Assembly: GCA_964019415.1 (NCBI GenBank)
Contig: OZ025868.1
Span: 10,105,143-10,169,142, forward strand
Length of the DNA: 64,000 nt
From: Ianthella basta
Lineage: Eukaryota; Porifera; Demospongiae; Verongiida; Ianthellidae
Reading direction: 5' to 3'
The position numbers and the translations under genes were made by a program. This document shows, in pieces, positions 28,389 to 39,886 of the stretch; the first letter of the stretch is position 1; each line of letters starts with the position of its first letter. The notes under the pieces are model-generated. The model ran no database searches, had not been told where the DNA came from, and saw nothing but the letters and a program-made list of their open reading frames with translations.

Positions 28389-28681
28389 TTGTTATATGAG
28401 GAAGCCATACATCAAAGCAAGCTGCAGTGGTCTAATTTTGCATAACGCCACTGTTTACGCTTTCACACCTCATAACACACTGCGTCGAGGGGGGCTCTTA
28501 TTGGTTCACCCAATCACTTTCCACCCTTAAACAAACGTTTTGTTTACTGCTTTAGCAAAATGCCTTTGATATTCATCACCTTGTGAACTTTCTCATGAAC
28601 TTGGCATAAGCGTAAACAGTGGCGTTATGCAAAATTAGACCACTGCAGCTTGCTTTGATGTATGGCTTCCTCATATAACAA
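28389..28681. repeat. Unit with perfect 74-bp terminal inverted repeats
   Basis: The left arm 28389-28462 is the exact reverse complement of the right arm 28608-28681 over 74 bp, with no mismatch found by reading. The arms begin TTGTTATATGAGGAAGCC on the left and end GGCTTCCTCATATAACAA on the right. The roughly 145-bp interior is A/T-rich, non-coding and unrelated to the satellite. Perfect arms suggest a recent arrival or correction between arms. Confidence 0.9.
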
Positions 28682-28797
28682 GTACTTGTTATAACATGGC
28701 CGCTCGGGCGCTTAGCTGATTTATCACACTCGGGCGCTTCGCGCCCTCGTGTGATAAATCAGCCAGCGCCCCGCGGCCATGTTATAACAAGTACTTG
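28679..28797. repeat. 119-bp near-palindrome with GC-rich hairpin tip
   Basis: The outer arms are CAAGTACTTGTTATAACATG at 28679 and its reverse complement ending at 28797. An inner pair, CTGATTTATCACAC and GTGTGATAAATCAG, flanks a tip containing GGGCGCTTCGCGCCC around 28738. Only a few positions near GCTTA/CCAGC are unpaired. The terminal CAAGTACTTG is itself a palindrome. A single strand could fold into a nearly full-length hairpin. It overlaps the right end of the 74-bp arm unit by about 3 bp. Confidence 0.88.
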
Positions 28798-29539
28798 CAA
28801 ACCACTTCTCTCCTGAACATTAGCAAGAGAAGAGTCTTACCCACTCAAACTCCAGTGCTTTATTACAGATGTTGCAAACCACTTCTTCCTTACCCTTTAT
28901 TAAGAGGGGAGTCTTACCCACCCAAACTCCAGTATGTGACTCCAGATGTTCCAAACCACTTCTCTCCTGCCCATTATCAAACGGGGAGTCGTACCAACCC
29001 AAACTCCAGTGCATCACTCCAGAACTTCCAAATCATTTTACTCCTGCACATTCGCAAGGGGGGAGTTTTGCCCACCCAAACTCCAGTGCATGGCTCCAGA
29101 TGTTGCAAACCACTTCTCCTACCCATTAGTAAGGGGGGAGTCTTACCCACCCAAACTCCAGTGCAGGGCTCCAGATGTTCCAAACCACTTTCCCTTGCCC
29201 ATTAGCAAGGGGGGAGTCTTACCCACCCAAACTTTAGTGCATGACTCCAGATGTTCCAAACCACTTTTCCCCTGCCAATTAGCAAGGGGGGAATATTGTC
29301 CAACCAAACTCCAGTGCATGATATCAGATGTTGCAAACCAATTCTCTCCTGCCCATTTGCAAAGAGGGTGTCTTACACGCCCAAACTCGAGTGCATGACT
29401 CCAGATATTGCAAACCACTTCTTCATGACCTTCAGCAAGGGGGGAGTCTTACCCACCCAAACTCCAGTGCATATCTCCAGATGTTCCAAGCTATTTTTCC
29501 CCTACCCATTAGCAAGGGGGGAGTCTTACCCACTCAGAC

Positions 29540-29900
29540 TCCAGTGCATAACTCCAGATGTTGCAAACCACTTCTCTCCTGCCAAATGGCAAGGGAGGAG
29601 TCTTACCCACCCAAACTCCAGTGCATAACTCCAGATGTTGCGAACCAGTACTCTCCTGTCCATTAGCAAAGGGGGAGTCTTACCTACTCAGACTCCAGTG
29701 CATGACTCCAAATGTTGCAAATCACTTCTCTCCTGCCAAATGGCAAGGGAGGAGTCTTACCCACCCAAACTTCAATGCATAACTCCAGATGTTGCAAACC
29801 ACTTCTCTCCTGCCCATTAGCAAGGGGGGAGTCTTACCCACCCAAATTTCAGTGTATGACTCCAGATGTTGCAAACCACTACTCCCCTGCCCATTAGTAA
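29540..29900 (+). repeat. Five-monomer segment, copy D1 (partner 33440-33800)
   Basis: The monomers with CTCCTGCCAAATGGCAAGGG and AACTTCAATGCATAACTCC recur at an offset of 3903 bp, at 33440-33800. A related, more diverged set also precedes the partner by 385 bp (33230 against 33615). The same five-monomer group has therefore been copied at least twice. Confidence 0.7.
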
Positions 29901-30474
29901 GGGGGGAGTCTTACCCCCCCAAACTCCAGTGCATAACTCCAGATGTTGCAAACCACTTCTCTCCTGCCCATTAGCAAGGAGGGAGTCTTACCCACCGAAA
30001 CTCAAGTGCATTACTACAGATGTTGCAAACCACTACTCCCTTGCCCATTAGTAAGGGGGGAGTCTTACCCAACCAATTTCCAGTGCGTGACTCCAAATGT
30101 TGCAAGCCACTCCTCCCCTGCCCATTAGCAAGGGTTTAGTCTTACCCATCCAAACTCTAGTGCATTACTCTAGATGTTGCAAACCACTTCTCCCCTGCCC
30201 ATTAGAAAGGGGGGAGTCTTACCCACCCAAACTCCAGTGCATTACTTTAGATGTTGTAAACCACTTCACTCTTGCCCATTATTAAGGGGGGAGTCTTACC
30301 CACCCAAACTCCAGTACATGACTCCATATGTTGCAAACCACTTCTCTCCTGAACATTAGCAAGGGGGGAGTCTTACTCACCCAAACTCCAGTGCACGACT
30401 CCAGATGTTGCAAACCACTTCTCTCCTGCCCATTGCAAGGGGGGAGTCTTACCCACCCAAACTCCAGTGTATGA

Positions 30475-30531
30475 TTTAGCAAATAAGTAGATGAGCAATA
30501 CGGCAGCTTGAGGAAAGTGCAGTATAGCTCA
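30475..30531. other. 57-bp non-satellite insertion of unknown origin
   Basis: Within one monomer the sequence leaves the satellite after GTGTATGA and returns with ATCCAAACTCTAGTGCA. The intervening stretch, roughly 57 bp and containing GCAATACGGCAGCTTGAGG, matches no part of the monomer in either orientation that I can see. It has no evident terminal repeats or target duplication. It could be filler DNA from repair or a remnant of a larger insertion. Confidence 0.7.
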
Positions 30532-30820
30532 TCCAAACTCTAGTGCATCACTCCAGATGTTCCAAACCACTATTCCCCTACCCATTAGCAAGTGGGATTC
30601 TAATCCACCCAAACTTCTGTGCATGACTCCAGATGTTGCAGCCCACTTTTCCCCTGACCTTTAGCAAGGGGGAGTCTTGAACACCCAAACTCCAGTGCAT
30701 GACTTCAGATATTGCAAACCACATCTCCCCTGACCATTAGAAAATGGGGAGTCTTACCCACCCAAACTCCAGTGCTTGACTCCAGGTGTTGCAAACTACT
30801 TCTCTCCTGCCCAATAGCAA

Positions 30821-30833
30821 GGGGGGGGGGGGG
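30821..30833 (+). repeat. Expanded G tract (13 G)
   Basis: Thirteen consecutive G replace the usual six at the same monomer position, within CCAATAGCAA-G(n)-TCTAACC. The A that normally follows the G run is missing, as in several other expanded tracts. Confidence 0.85.
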
Positions 30834-31360
30834 TCTAACCCACCTAAACTCCAGTGCATGTCTCCAGATGTTCCAAACCACTTCTCTCATGCCCATTAAC
30901 AAGGGGGAAGTCTTAACAACCCAAACTCCAGTGCATGACTATAGATCTTCCAAACCACTTCTGCATGACCAGTAGCATGGGGGGAGTCTTACACATCCAA
31001 ACTCCAGTATATGTCTTTAGATGTTCCAAACCATTTTCCCCATGCACAATCGCAAGGGCGGAGTCTTACCCGCTCTAACTCCAGTGCATGCCAGATGCTG
31101 CAAATCACTTCCCTCCTGCCCATTAGCAAGGGGGGGAGTCTTGCCTACACAAATGCCAGTAAATGACTCCAGATGTTGAAAACCACTTCTCTCCTGATCA
31201 TTAGTAAGGGGGGAGTCTTACTCACCAAAACTACAGTGCATGACTTTAGATGTTGCATGCCACTTCTCTCCTTAACATTAGCAAGGGAAAAGTCTTACCC
31301 AACGAAACTCAAGGGCTTTATTCCAGATGTTGCAAACCACTTCTCCCCTGCCCATAGCTC

Positions 31361-32130
31361 ACCCAAACTCTAGTGCGTGATTACAGATGTTGCAAACCAC
31401 TTCTCTCATGAACATTAGCAAGGGAAGAGTCTTACCCACTCAAACTCCAGTGCTTTATTACAGATGTTGCAAACCACTTCTCCCTTACCCTTTATTTAGG
31501 GGGGAGTCTTACCCACCCAAACTCCAGTACGTGACTCCAGATGTTCCAAACCACTTCTCTCCTGCCCATTATCAAAAGGGGAGTCGTACCAACCCAAACT
31601 CCAGTGCATGATTCCAGATCTACCAAACCATTTCACTCCTGTACATTCGCAAGGGGGGGAGTTTTACCCACCCAAACTCCAGTGAATGACTCCAGATGTT
31701 GCAAACCACTTCTCCTACCCATTAGTAAGGGGGGAGTCTTACCCACCCAATCTCCAGTGCAGGGCTCCAGATGTTCCAAACCACTTTTCCCTTGCCCATT
31801 AGCAAGGGGGGAGTCTTACCTACCCAAATTTTAGTGCATGACTCCAGATGTTCCAAACCACTTTTCCCCTGCCAATTAGCAAGGGGGGAACATTGTCCAA
31901 CCAAACTCCAGTGCATGATTTCAGATGTTGCAAACCAATTCTCTCCTGCCCATTTGCAAAGAGGGTGTCTTACACGCCCAAACTCGAGTGCATGACTCCA
32001 GATATTGCAAACCACTTCTTCATGACCTTCAGCAAGGGGGGAGTCTTACCCACCCAAACTCCAGTGCATATCTCCAGATGTTCCAAGCTATTTTTCCCCT
32101 ACCCATTAGCAAGGGGGGAGTCTTACCCAC
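31361..32130 (+). repeat. Segmental duplicate, copy C2 (partner 28363-29535), empty site
   Basis: Partner of the segment that holds the foldback element. At 31381-31400 the sequence runs straight through from CAGATGTTG into CAAACCACTTC, so it serves as an unoccupied reference for the insertion site. The right edge is near 32130, after which the two copies carry different monomer variants. Confidence 0.85.
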
Positions 32131-33439
32131 CCAAACTTTAGTGCATAACTCCAGATGTTGTTAACCACTTTTCCCTTGCCCATTAGCAAGAAGGGAGTCT
32201 TACCCACCAAAACTCAAGTGCATTACTACTGATGTTGCAAACCACTACTCCCCTGCCCATTAGCAAGGGGGGAGTGTTACCCACCCAATCTCCAATGCAT
32301 ACTGCAGAAGCTGCAAACCAGTTCTCTCCTGCCCATTAGCAAGGGAGTCTTGCCCACCCAAACTCCAGTGCATGACTCCAGATGTTGCAAACCACTTCTC
32401 TCCTGCCCATTAGCAAGGGGGTAGTCTTATCCACCCAAACTACAGTGCATCACCCAAGATGTTGCAAACCACTTCTCTCCTGACCATTAGCCATGGAAGA
32501 GTTTTACCCACCCAAACTCCAGTGCATGACATCAGATGTTGCAAACCACTTCTCTCCTGCTCATTAGCAAGGGGGGAGTCTTACCCACACAAACTCCGAT
32601 GCATGACTCCTGATGTTGCATACCACTTCTCTCCTGACCATTAACAAGGGGGGTGTCTTGCCCACACAAACTCCAGTGCATGACTCCAGATGTTGCAAAC
32701 CACTTCTCTCCTGCCCATTAGCAAGGGAGGAGTCTTGCCCACTCAAACTATGGTGCATGACTACAGATATTGCAAACCACTTTTCTTCTGCCTATTTGCA
32801 AGGGGGGAGTCTTACGCACCCAAACTCCTGTGCATGACTCCAGATGTTGCAAACCACTTCTCCACTGACCATTAGCAAGGGGGGAATCTTAACCAACAAA
32901 ACTCCAGTGCATGACTCCAGATGTTGCAAACCACTATTCTCCTGAACATTAGCAAGGGGGGGGGGTCTTACCCACGCAAAGTCCAGTGCATGACTCCAGA
33001 AGTTTCAAACCACTTCTCTCCAGACCATTAGTAAGGGGGGAGTCTTACCCACTCAAACTCCAGTGCATGTCTCTAAATGCTGAAAAGCACTTCCCTCCTG
33101 ACCATTAGCAAGGGGGAGTCTTACCCACCCAAACTCCAGTGCATGACTACAGATGTTGCAAACCACTTTAACCTTGTCCAATAGCAAGAGTGAAGTTTTA
33201 CCGACCCAAACTCCAGTTCATGACTCCAGATGTTGCAAACCACTTCTCTCCTGCCAAATGGCAAGTGGGAAGTTTTACCCACTCAAACTTCAATACATAA
33301 CTCTAGATGTTGCAAACCACTTTTCTCCTGCCCATTAGCAAGGGAGGAGTCTTGCCCATCGAAATTTCATTGTATGACTACAGATGTTGCAAACCAATAC
33401 TCCCCTGCCCATTAGCAAGGGGGGAGTCTTACCTACCCA

Positions 33440-33800
33440 AACTCCAGTGCATCACTCCAGATATTGCAAACCACTTCTCTCCTGCCCATTAACAAGGGAG
33501 GAGTCTTGCCCACCCAAACACCAGTGCATGACTGCAGATGCTGCAAACCAGTACTCTCCTGTCCATTAGCAAGGGGGGAGTCTTACCCACTCCGACTCCA
33601 GTGCATGACTCCAAATGTTGCAAACCACTTCTCTCCTGCCAAATGGCAAGGGAGGAGTCTTACCCACCCAAACTTCAATGCATAACTCCAGATGTTGCAA
33701 ACCACTTTTCTCCTGCCCATTAGCAAGGAGGGAGTCTTACCCACCCAAATGCCAGTGTATGACTCCAGATGTTGCAAACCACTTCTCTCCTGCCCATTAG
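33440..33800 (+). repeat. Five-monomer segment, copy D2 (partner 29540-29900)
   Basis: Shares the CCAAATGGCAAGGGAGGAGT and TTCAATGCATAACTCC monomers with 29540-29900 in the same order. It also resembles 33150-33440 at a 385-bp (five-monomer) offset. Confidence 0.7.
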
Positions 33801-35581
33801 TAAGGGGGAGTCTTACCCACCCAAACTCCAGTGCATGACTCCAGATGTTGCACACCACGTCTATCCTGACTATTATCAAATGGGGAGTCTTAGCCAAACA
33901 AACTTTATTGCATGACTCCAGATATTGCAAACCACTTCTCATCTGAACATTAGTAAAGGGGGGTCTTACCCACCTAAACTCCAGTGCATGACTCAAGATG
34001 CTTCATACCACTTCTCTAATGACCATTAGCAAAGGGGGAGTCTTGCCCACGCAAACTCCAGTGCATGACTCCAGATGTTGCAATCCACTTATCTCCTAAC
34101 CAAAGCGAAGGTTTATCTTACCCACCCACACTCCAGTGCATGACTCCAGATGTTGCAAACTACTTCTCCACTGCCCATTAGAAAGTGGGGAGTGTTACCC
34201 ATCCAAACTTCGTGCATGACTCCAGATGTTGCAAACCACTACTCTCCTGCCCATTAGCAAGGGGGGAGTCTTATCCACCTGAATTCCAGTGCATGACTTT
34301 AGATGTTGTAAACCACTTCTCCCCTGCCCATTAGCAAGGGGGGGAGTCTTAGCCACCCAAACTCTAGTGCATGACTGACGATGCTGTAAACCACATCCAC
34401 ACTGCCCATTATGAAGGTGGGAGTCTTACACACCGAAACTCCAGTGCATGACTCCATTTGCTGCAAACCACTTTTCTCTTGCACATTTGCAAGGGGGGAG
34501 TCTTATCCACCCAAAATCCAGTGCAATACTCCAGATGTTGCAAACCACTTTTCTCTTGCACATTAGCAAGGGGGGAGTCTTACCCACCCAAATTCCAGTG
34601 CATGACTACAGATGTTGAAACAACTTCTTTCCTGACCATTAGCAAGAGGGCAGTCTTAACCACCCAAACTCCATTGCATGACTCCAGATGTTGCAAACCA
34701 CTTCTTCCATGCCCATTAGCAAAGGGGGAGTCTTACCCAACCAATTACCAGTGCATGACTACAGATGTTGAAACAACGTCTCTCCTGACCAATAGCAAGG
34801 GGGGAGTCTTGCCCACCCAAACTCCAGTGCATTACTCCTTATGTTGCAAACCACTTCTATCCATACAAACTCCAGTGCATGACTCCAGATGTTGCAAACC
34901 ACTTTTTCCCCAGCCCATTAGTAAGGGGGGAGTCTTACCCACCAAAACTCCAGTGCATGACTCCAGATGTTGCAAACCACTTCTCCCCTGACTATTAGCA
35001 AGGGGGTAGTGTTACCTACCCAAACTCCAGTGCATGTCTCCAAATGCAGAAAAGCACTCCCTCCTGACCATTAACAAGGGGGGAGTCTTACCCACCCAAA
35101 TCCAGTGCATGACTACAGATGTTGCAAACCACTTCAACCTTGCCCAATAACAACGGTGGAGTTTTACCCACCCAAACTCCAGTTCATGACTCCAAATGTT
35201 GCAAACCACTTCTCTCCTGACCATAGCAATGGGGGAGTATTACCCACCCTAACTCCGGTGCATGACTCCAGAAGTTGCAAACCACTTCTCTCTTGACCAT
35301 TTGCAAGTGGGGAGTCTTATCCATCCAAACTCCAGTGCATCACCCAAGATGTTGCAAACCACTTCTCTCCTGATCATTAGCAAGGGAAGAGTCTTACCCA
35401 CCCAAACTCCAGTGCATGACTCCAGATGTTGCAAACCACTTCTCTCCTGACCATAGCAAGAGGGGAGTCTTACCCACCCAAACTCTGGTGCATGATAGCA
35501 GATGTTGCAAACCACTTCTCTCCTGACCATTAGCAAGGGGGGAGTCTTACAAACCCAAACTCCAGTGCATAACTCCGGATG

Positions 35582-35813
35582 TTGCAAGCCACTTCTCTCC
35601 TGCTCATTAGCAAATGGGGAGTCTTACTCACACAAACTTCAGTGCATGACTCCATTTGTTGCAAGCCACTTCTCTCCTGCTCATTAGCAAATGGGGAGTC
35701 TTACTCACACAAACTTCAGTGCATGACTCCATTTGTTGCAAGCCACTTCTCTCCTGCTCATTAGCAAATGGGGAGTCTTACTCACAAAAACTCCAGTGCA
35801 TGACCCCAGATGT
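35582..35813 (+). repeat. Nearly three identical consecutive monomers
   Basis: A variant with GCAAGCCACTTCTCTCCTGC and TTAGCAAATGGGGAGTCTTA is repeated at exact 77-bp spacing (35582, 35659, 35736). The first two copies are identical and the third diverges only in its last part. This is the clearest very recent single-monomer expansion in the window. Confidence 0.85.
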
Positions 35814-38570
35814 TGCAAACCACTTCTCTCCAGCCCATTCGCATTTCTACCCTGACCATTAGCAAGGGTGGAGTCTTACCTACCCAAACTTTAGTGCATG
35901 ACTCCAGATCCTGCAAACCACTTCTACCCTGCCCAATAGCAAGAGTGGAGTCTTACCCACCCAAACTCCAGTGCATGACTCCAGATGTTGTAAATAACTT
36001 CTCTCCTGACCTTTAGCAAGGGAGGAGTCATACCCACTCCAACTACAGTGCATGACTCTAGATGTTCCAAACCACTACTCTCCTGATCATTAGCAAGAGG
36101 GGAGTCTTACCCACTCAAACTCCAGTGCATGACTCCAGATGTCGCAGACCACTTCTCTCTTGCCCAATAGCAAGGGGAGTGTCTTACCCACCCAAATTCA
36201 TGTGCTTGACTCCAGATGTTGAAAACCACATCTACCCTTCCCATTAGCAATGGGGGAGTCTTACCCACCCAAACTCCAGTGCAAGACTCCAGATGTTGCA
36301 AACCACTTCTCTCCTGCCCATTCGCAAGGGGGGAGTTTTACCCACCCAAACTCAAGTGCATCACTCAAGATGTTGCAAACCACTTCTCTCCTGAACATTA
36401 GCAAGGAGGGAGTCTTACCCACCCAAACTCCGGTGCATTATTCCAGATGTTCCAAACCACTTCTCTCCTGCCCATTAGCAAGGGGAGGTCTTATCCACCC
36501 AAACTCAAGTGTATGACTCCAGATGTTGCAAACCACTTCTCTCCGGACCATTAGCAAGGGGGCAGTCTTATCCATCCAAACTCCAGTGCATCACCCAAGA
36601 TGTTGCAAACCACTTCTCTCCTGATCATTAGCAAGGGAAGAGTCTTACCCACCCAAACTCCAGTGCATGACTCCAGATGTTGCAAACCACTTCTCTCCTG
36701 ACCATAGCAAGAGGGGAGTCTTACCCACCCAAACTCTGGTGCATGATAGCAGATGTTGCAAACCACTTCTCTCCTGACCATTAGCAAGGGGGGAGTCTTA
36801 CAAACCCAAACTCCAGTGCATAACTCCGGATGTTGCAAACCACTTCTCTCCTGACCATAGAAAGGGGAAAGTCTTGCCCACCCAAACTATGGTGCATGAC
36901 TACAGATATTGCAAACCACTTCTCTCCTGCTTATTTGCTAGGGGGGAGTCATATGCACCCAAACTCCGGTGCATGACTACAGATGTTGCAAACCACTACT
37001 CTCCTGACCATAGCAAGGAGGGAGACTAACCCACAAAAACTCAAATGCATGACTCCAGAGGTTGCAAACCGCTTCTCTCCTGAACATTAGCAAGGGGGGG
37101 GGTCTTACCCACGCAAACTCCAGTGCATGACTCCAGAAGTTCCAAACCACTTTTCTCCTGACTATTAGTAAGGGGGGAGTCTTACCCACCCAAACTCCAG
37201 TGCATGACTACAGATGTTGCAAACTACTTCAACATTGTCCAATTGCAAGGGTGAAGTTTTACCGACCCAAACTCCAGTTCATGACTCCAGATGTTGAAAA
37301 ACCACTTCTCTCCTGTCGATAGCAAGGGGGGAGTCTTACCCACCCAAACTTCGGTGCATGACTCCTGATGTTGCAAACCACTTTTCTACCGACCATTTGC
37401 AAAGGGGGAGTCTTACCCACCCAAACTGCAGTACATGACTCCATTTGTAGCATGCAGCTTCTCTCCTGCCCATTATAAAGGGGGAGTCTTACCCACCAAA
37501 ACTCCAGTGCATGACTCCTGATGTTGAAAAGCACTTCTCTCCTGACCATTAGCAAGGGGGAAGTCTTACCCACCCAAATTCCAGTGCATGACTCCAGATG
37601 TTGGAAACCACTTTGCTCCATCCCATTAGAAAGGGGGGAATCTTACCCACCCAAACTCCTGTGAATGACTCCAGATGTTGCAAATCCCTTCTCTCTTGTC
37701 CATTAGAAAAGGGGAAGTCTTACCCACCCTAACTCCAGTGCATGACTCCAGATGTTGCAAACCACTTCTCTTCTGCTTATTAGCAATGGGGGAGTCTTAC
37801 CCACCCTAACTCACCCTCCTGCATGTCTCCAAATGCTGAAAAGCACTTCCTTCCTAACCATTAGCAAGGGGGGAGTCTTACCCACGTAACTCAATTGCAT
37901 CATTCCAGATGTTGCAAACCACTTCAACCTTGCCTGATAAGAAGGGTGGAGTTTTACCCACCCAAACTCCAGTTCATGTCTCCAGATGTTGCAAACCACT
38001 TCTCTCCTGACCATTTGCAAGAGGGGAGTCTTACCCACCCAAACTGCAGTGCATGATTCCGTTTGTTGCAAACATTTTCTCTCCTGCTCATTAGCGAGGG
38101 GGGGAGTCTTACCCACACAAACTCCAGTGCATGACTCCTGATGTTGCAAACCACTTCTCTCCTGACCATATGCAAGGGGGGAGTCTTACCCACCCAAACT
38201 TTAGTGCATGACTCCAGATGTTGCAAACCACTTCTCTCTTGCCAATTAGCAAGGGGGGAGTCTTACACACCCAAACTCCAGTGCATGACTACAGATATTG
38301 TAAACCACTTCTACCCTGCGTATTGGCAAGGGGGAAGTCTTACCCGCCCAAACTCCAGTGCATGACTCCAGATGTTGCAAACCACTTCTTTCCTGACCAT
38401 TAGCAAGGGGCAAGTCTTACCCATCGAAATTCCAGTGCATGATTCCAGATGTTCCAAACCACTACTCTCCTGACCATATCAAGGGGGGAGTCTTACCCAC
38501 AAAACTCAAGTGCATGACTCAAGATGTTGCAAACCACTTCTCTCCTGACCATTAGCAAGGGGGGAGTCTT

Positions 38571-38720
38571 ACCCATCGAAACTCCAGTGCATGAATCCAG
38601 ATGTTCCAAACTTCTTCTCTCCTGACCATATCAAAGGGGAGTCTTACCCATCGAAACTCCAGTGCATGAATCCAGATGTTCCAAACTTCTTCTCTCCTGA
38701 CCATATCAAGGGGGAGTCTT
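38571..38720 (+). repeat. Two adjacent near-identical short monomers (about 75 bp)
   Basis: The variant with TTACCCATCGAAACTCCAGT, GAATCCAGATGTTCCAAACT and CTGACCATATCAA occurs twice in a row with about 75-bp spacing. It is present again at the same place in duplication copy 2 (43540-43690). The shortened length comes from small deletions in the ATTAGCAAG part. Confidence 0.75.
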
Positions 38721-38939
38721 ACCCACCCAAACTCCAGTGCATGACTCCAGATGTTGGAAACCACTTCATTCCCTAACATTAGTAAGGGGAGAATCTTACC
38801 CAAACAAACTCCAGTGCATAATTCCAGATGTCGAAATCAACTTCTCTCCTGAACATTAGCAAGGGGGGAGTCTTGCCCACCCAAACTCCAGTGCATGACT
38901 CCAGATGTTGCAAACCTCTTCTCTCCTGCCCATTAGCAA

Positions 38940-38959
38940 GGGGGGGGGGGGGGGGGGGG
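38940..38959 (+). repeat. Expanded G tract (20 G)
   Basis: Twenty consecutive G lie in the monomer G-run position. An equal 20-G tract is at 43909-43928 in the duplicate copy. Tracts of this length can form intramolecular G-quadruplexes, and they are also prone to sequencing length error. Confidence 0.85.
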
Positions 38960-39886
38960 AGTCGTACCCAACCAAAATCTAGTGCATTACTCCAGATGCT
39001 GCAAACCACTTCTCTCCTAACCATTAGCAAGTGGGGAGTCTTACCCACTCAAACTCCAGTGCATGACTCCAGATGCTGCAAACCACTTCTCTCCTGACCA
39101 TAGCAAGGGGGGAGGGAGTCTTGCCCAACCAATCTCCAGTGCATGACTCTAGATGTTGCAACCCACTTCTCTCCTGAACATTAGCAAGGGGGAGTCTTAC
39201 ACACCCCAACTCCAGTGCATGACTCCAGATGTTCCAAACCACTTCTCTCCTGACTATAAGGAAAGGGGGAATCCTACCCACACAAACTTCAGTGTATGAC
39301 ACCATTTGTTGCAAACAACTTCTCTCATGCCCATTAGAAAGGGGGGAGTCTTACCCACCCAAACTCCAGTGCATGACTCAAGATGTTGGAATCCACTTCA
39401 CTCCTGACCATAGCAAGGGGGAGACTTACCACCCCAAATTCCAGTGCATGACTCCAGATGTTGCAAACCTCTTCTCCTTTGCCCATTAGCAAGGGGGGGA
39501 GTCTTACCCAACAAAAATCCAGTGCATTGCTCCAGATGCTGCAAACCACTTCTCTCCTGATTATTAGCAAGGGGGAGTCATACCGACCCAAACTCAAGTG
39601 TATGACTCCATATGTTGCAAACTACTTCTCTCCTGACCATAGCAAGGGGGGAGTCTTACCCACCCAAACTCCAGTGTTTGACTCCAGATACATCAAACCA
39701 TGTGTCTCCTGCCCAATAGCAAGGGGGGGGGGGGGGTCTTACCTACCCAACCTCCAGTGCATGACTCTAGATGTTGCAAACCACTTCTCCCCTGACTATA
39801 AGTAAAGGGAGAGTCCTACCCACACAAACTTCAGTGTATCACACCATTTGTTGCAAACAACTTCTCTCTTGCCCATTAGAAAGTTT

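Larger units (their letters stand above)
1..28391 (+). repeat. 77-bp satellite array, block I
   Basis: Uninterrupted tandem copies of a 77-bp monomer, about 365 of them, all in one orientation. Recognisable parts of each copy are CCAAACTCCAGTGCATGACT, then AGATGTTGCAAACCACTTC, then CCATTAGCAAG followed by a run of about six G. Monomers here are diverged from one another and include marked subtypes: one with GATTCGAGACTTAGC, one with AGTTTCACCTACAAA, one with CTACCCAGCCCATTAG, and one with GAATAACTCCAGATGTGGC. The subtypes recur in similar order, which shows a higher-order arrangement. Some monomers are truncated or fused, for example near 6541, 16068 and 21596. No gene is seen in this block. 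Confidence 0.97.
28389..28797. mobile_element. Foldback insertion in the satellite (about 403 bp, flanked by TTG)
   Basis: The satellite breaks off after CAGATGTTG at 28391 and resumes with CAAACCACTTC at 28798. The 403 bp between are unrelated to the monomer and consist of two inverted-repeat structures side by side. A paralogous satellite segment near 31361-31400 has the same unusual flanks (TCTAGTGCGTGAT before, GAACATTAGCAAG after) with no insertion. Comparing the two sites gives an insertion of 406 bp, or 403 bp plus a duplicated TTG. No open frame is present, so it would have to be non-autonomous. I do not recognise the family. A foldback or MITE-like DNA element is the best guess, and a three-base target duplication is possible but weak evidence. 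Confidence 0.8.
28363..29535 (+). repeat. Segmental duplicate, copy C1 (partner 31361-32130), carrying the foldback insertion
   Basis: Leaving out the 406-bp foldback insertion, this segment matches 31361-32130 at an offset of 2595-2597 bp. Rare variants are shared, including GTGCTTTATTACAG, TGCACATTCGCAAGG or its close relative, AAGAGGGTGTCTTACACGCC and GTTCCAAGCTATTTTTCCCC. The two copies differ at scattered positions. Confidence 0.85.

Noticed and set aside
1-28391. CRISPR-like regularity of repeats and spacers.
   Set aside because: The whole 77-bp unit is repeated, with no unique spacers between short repeats, and no cas genes are present. It is a satellite.
28389-28681. Assigning the 74-bp inverted-repeat unit to a named DNA transposon superfamily.
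   Set aside because: It has no transposase, its termini match none I can name with confidence, and the possible TTG duplication is too short and ambiguous to decide.
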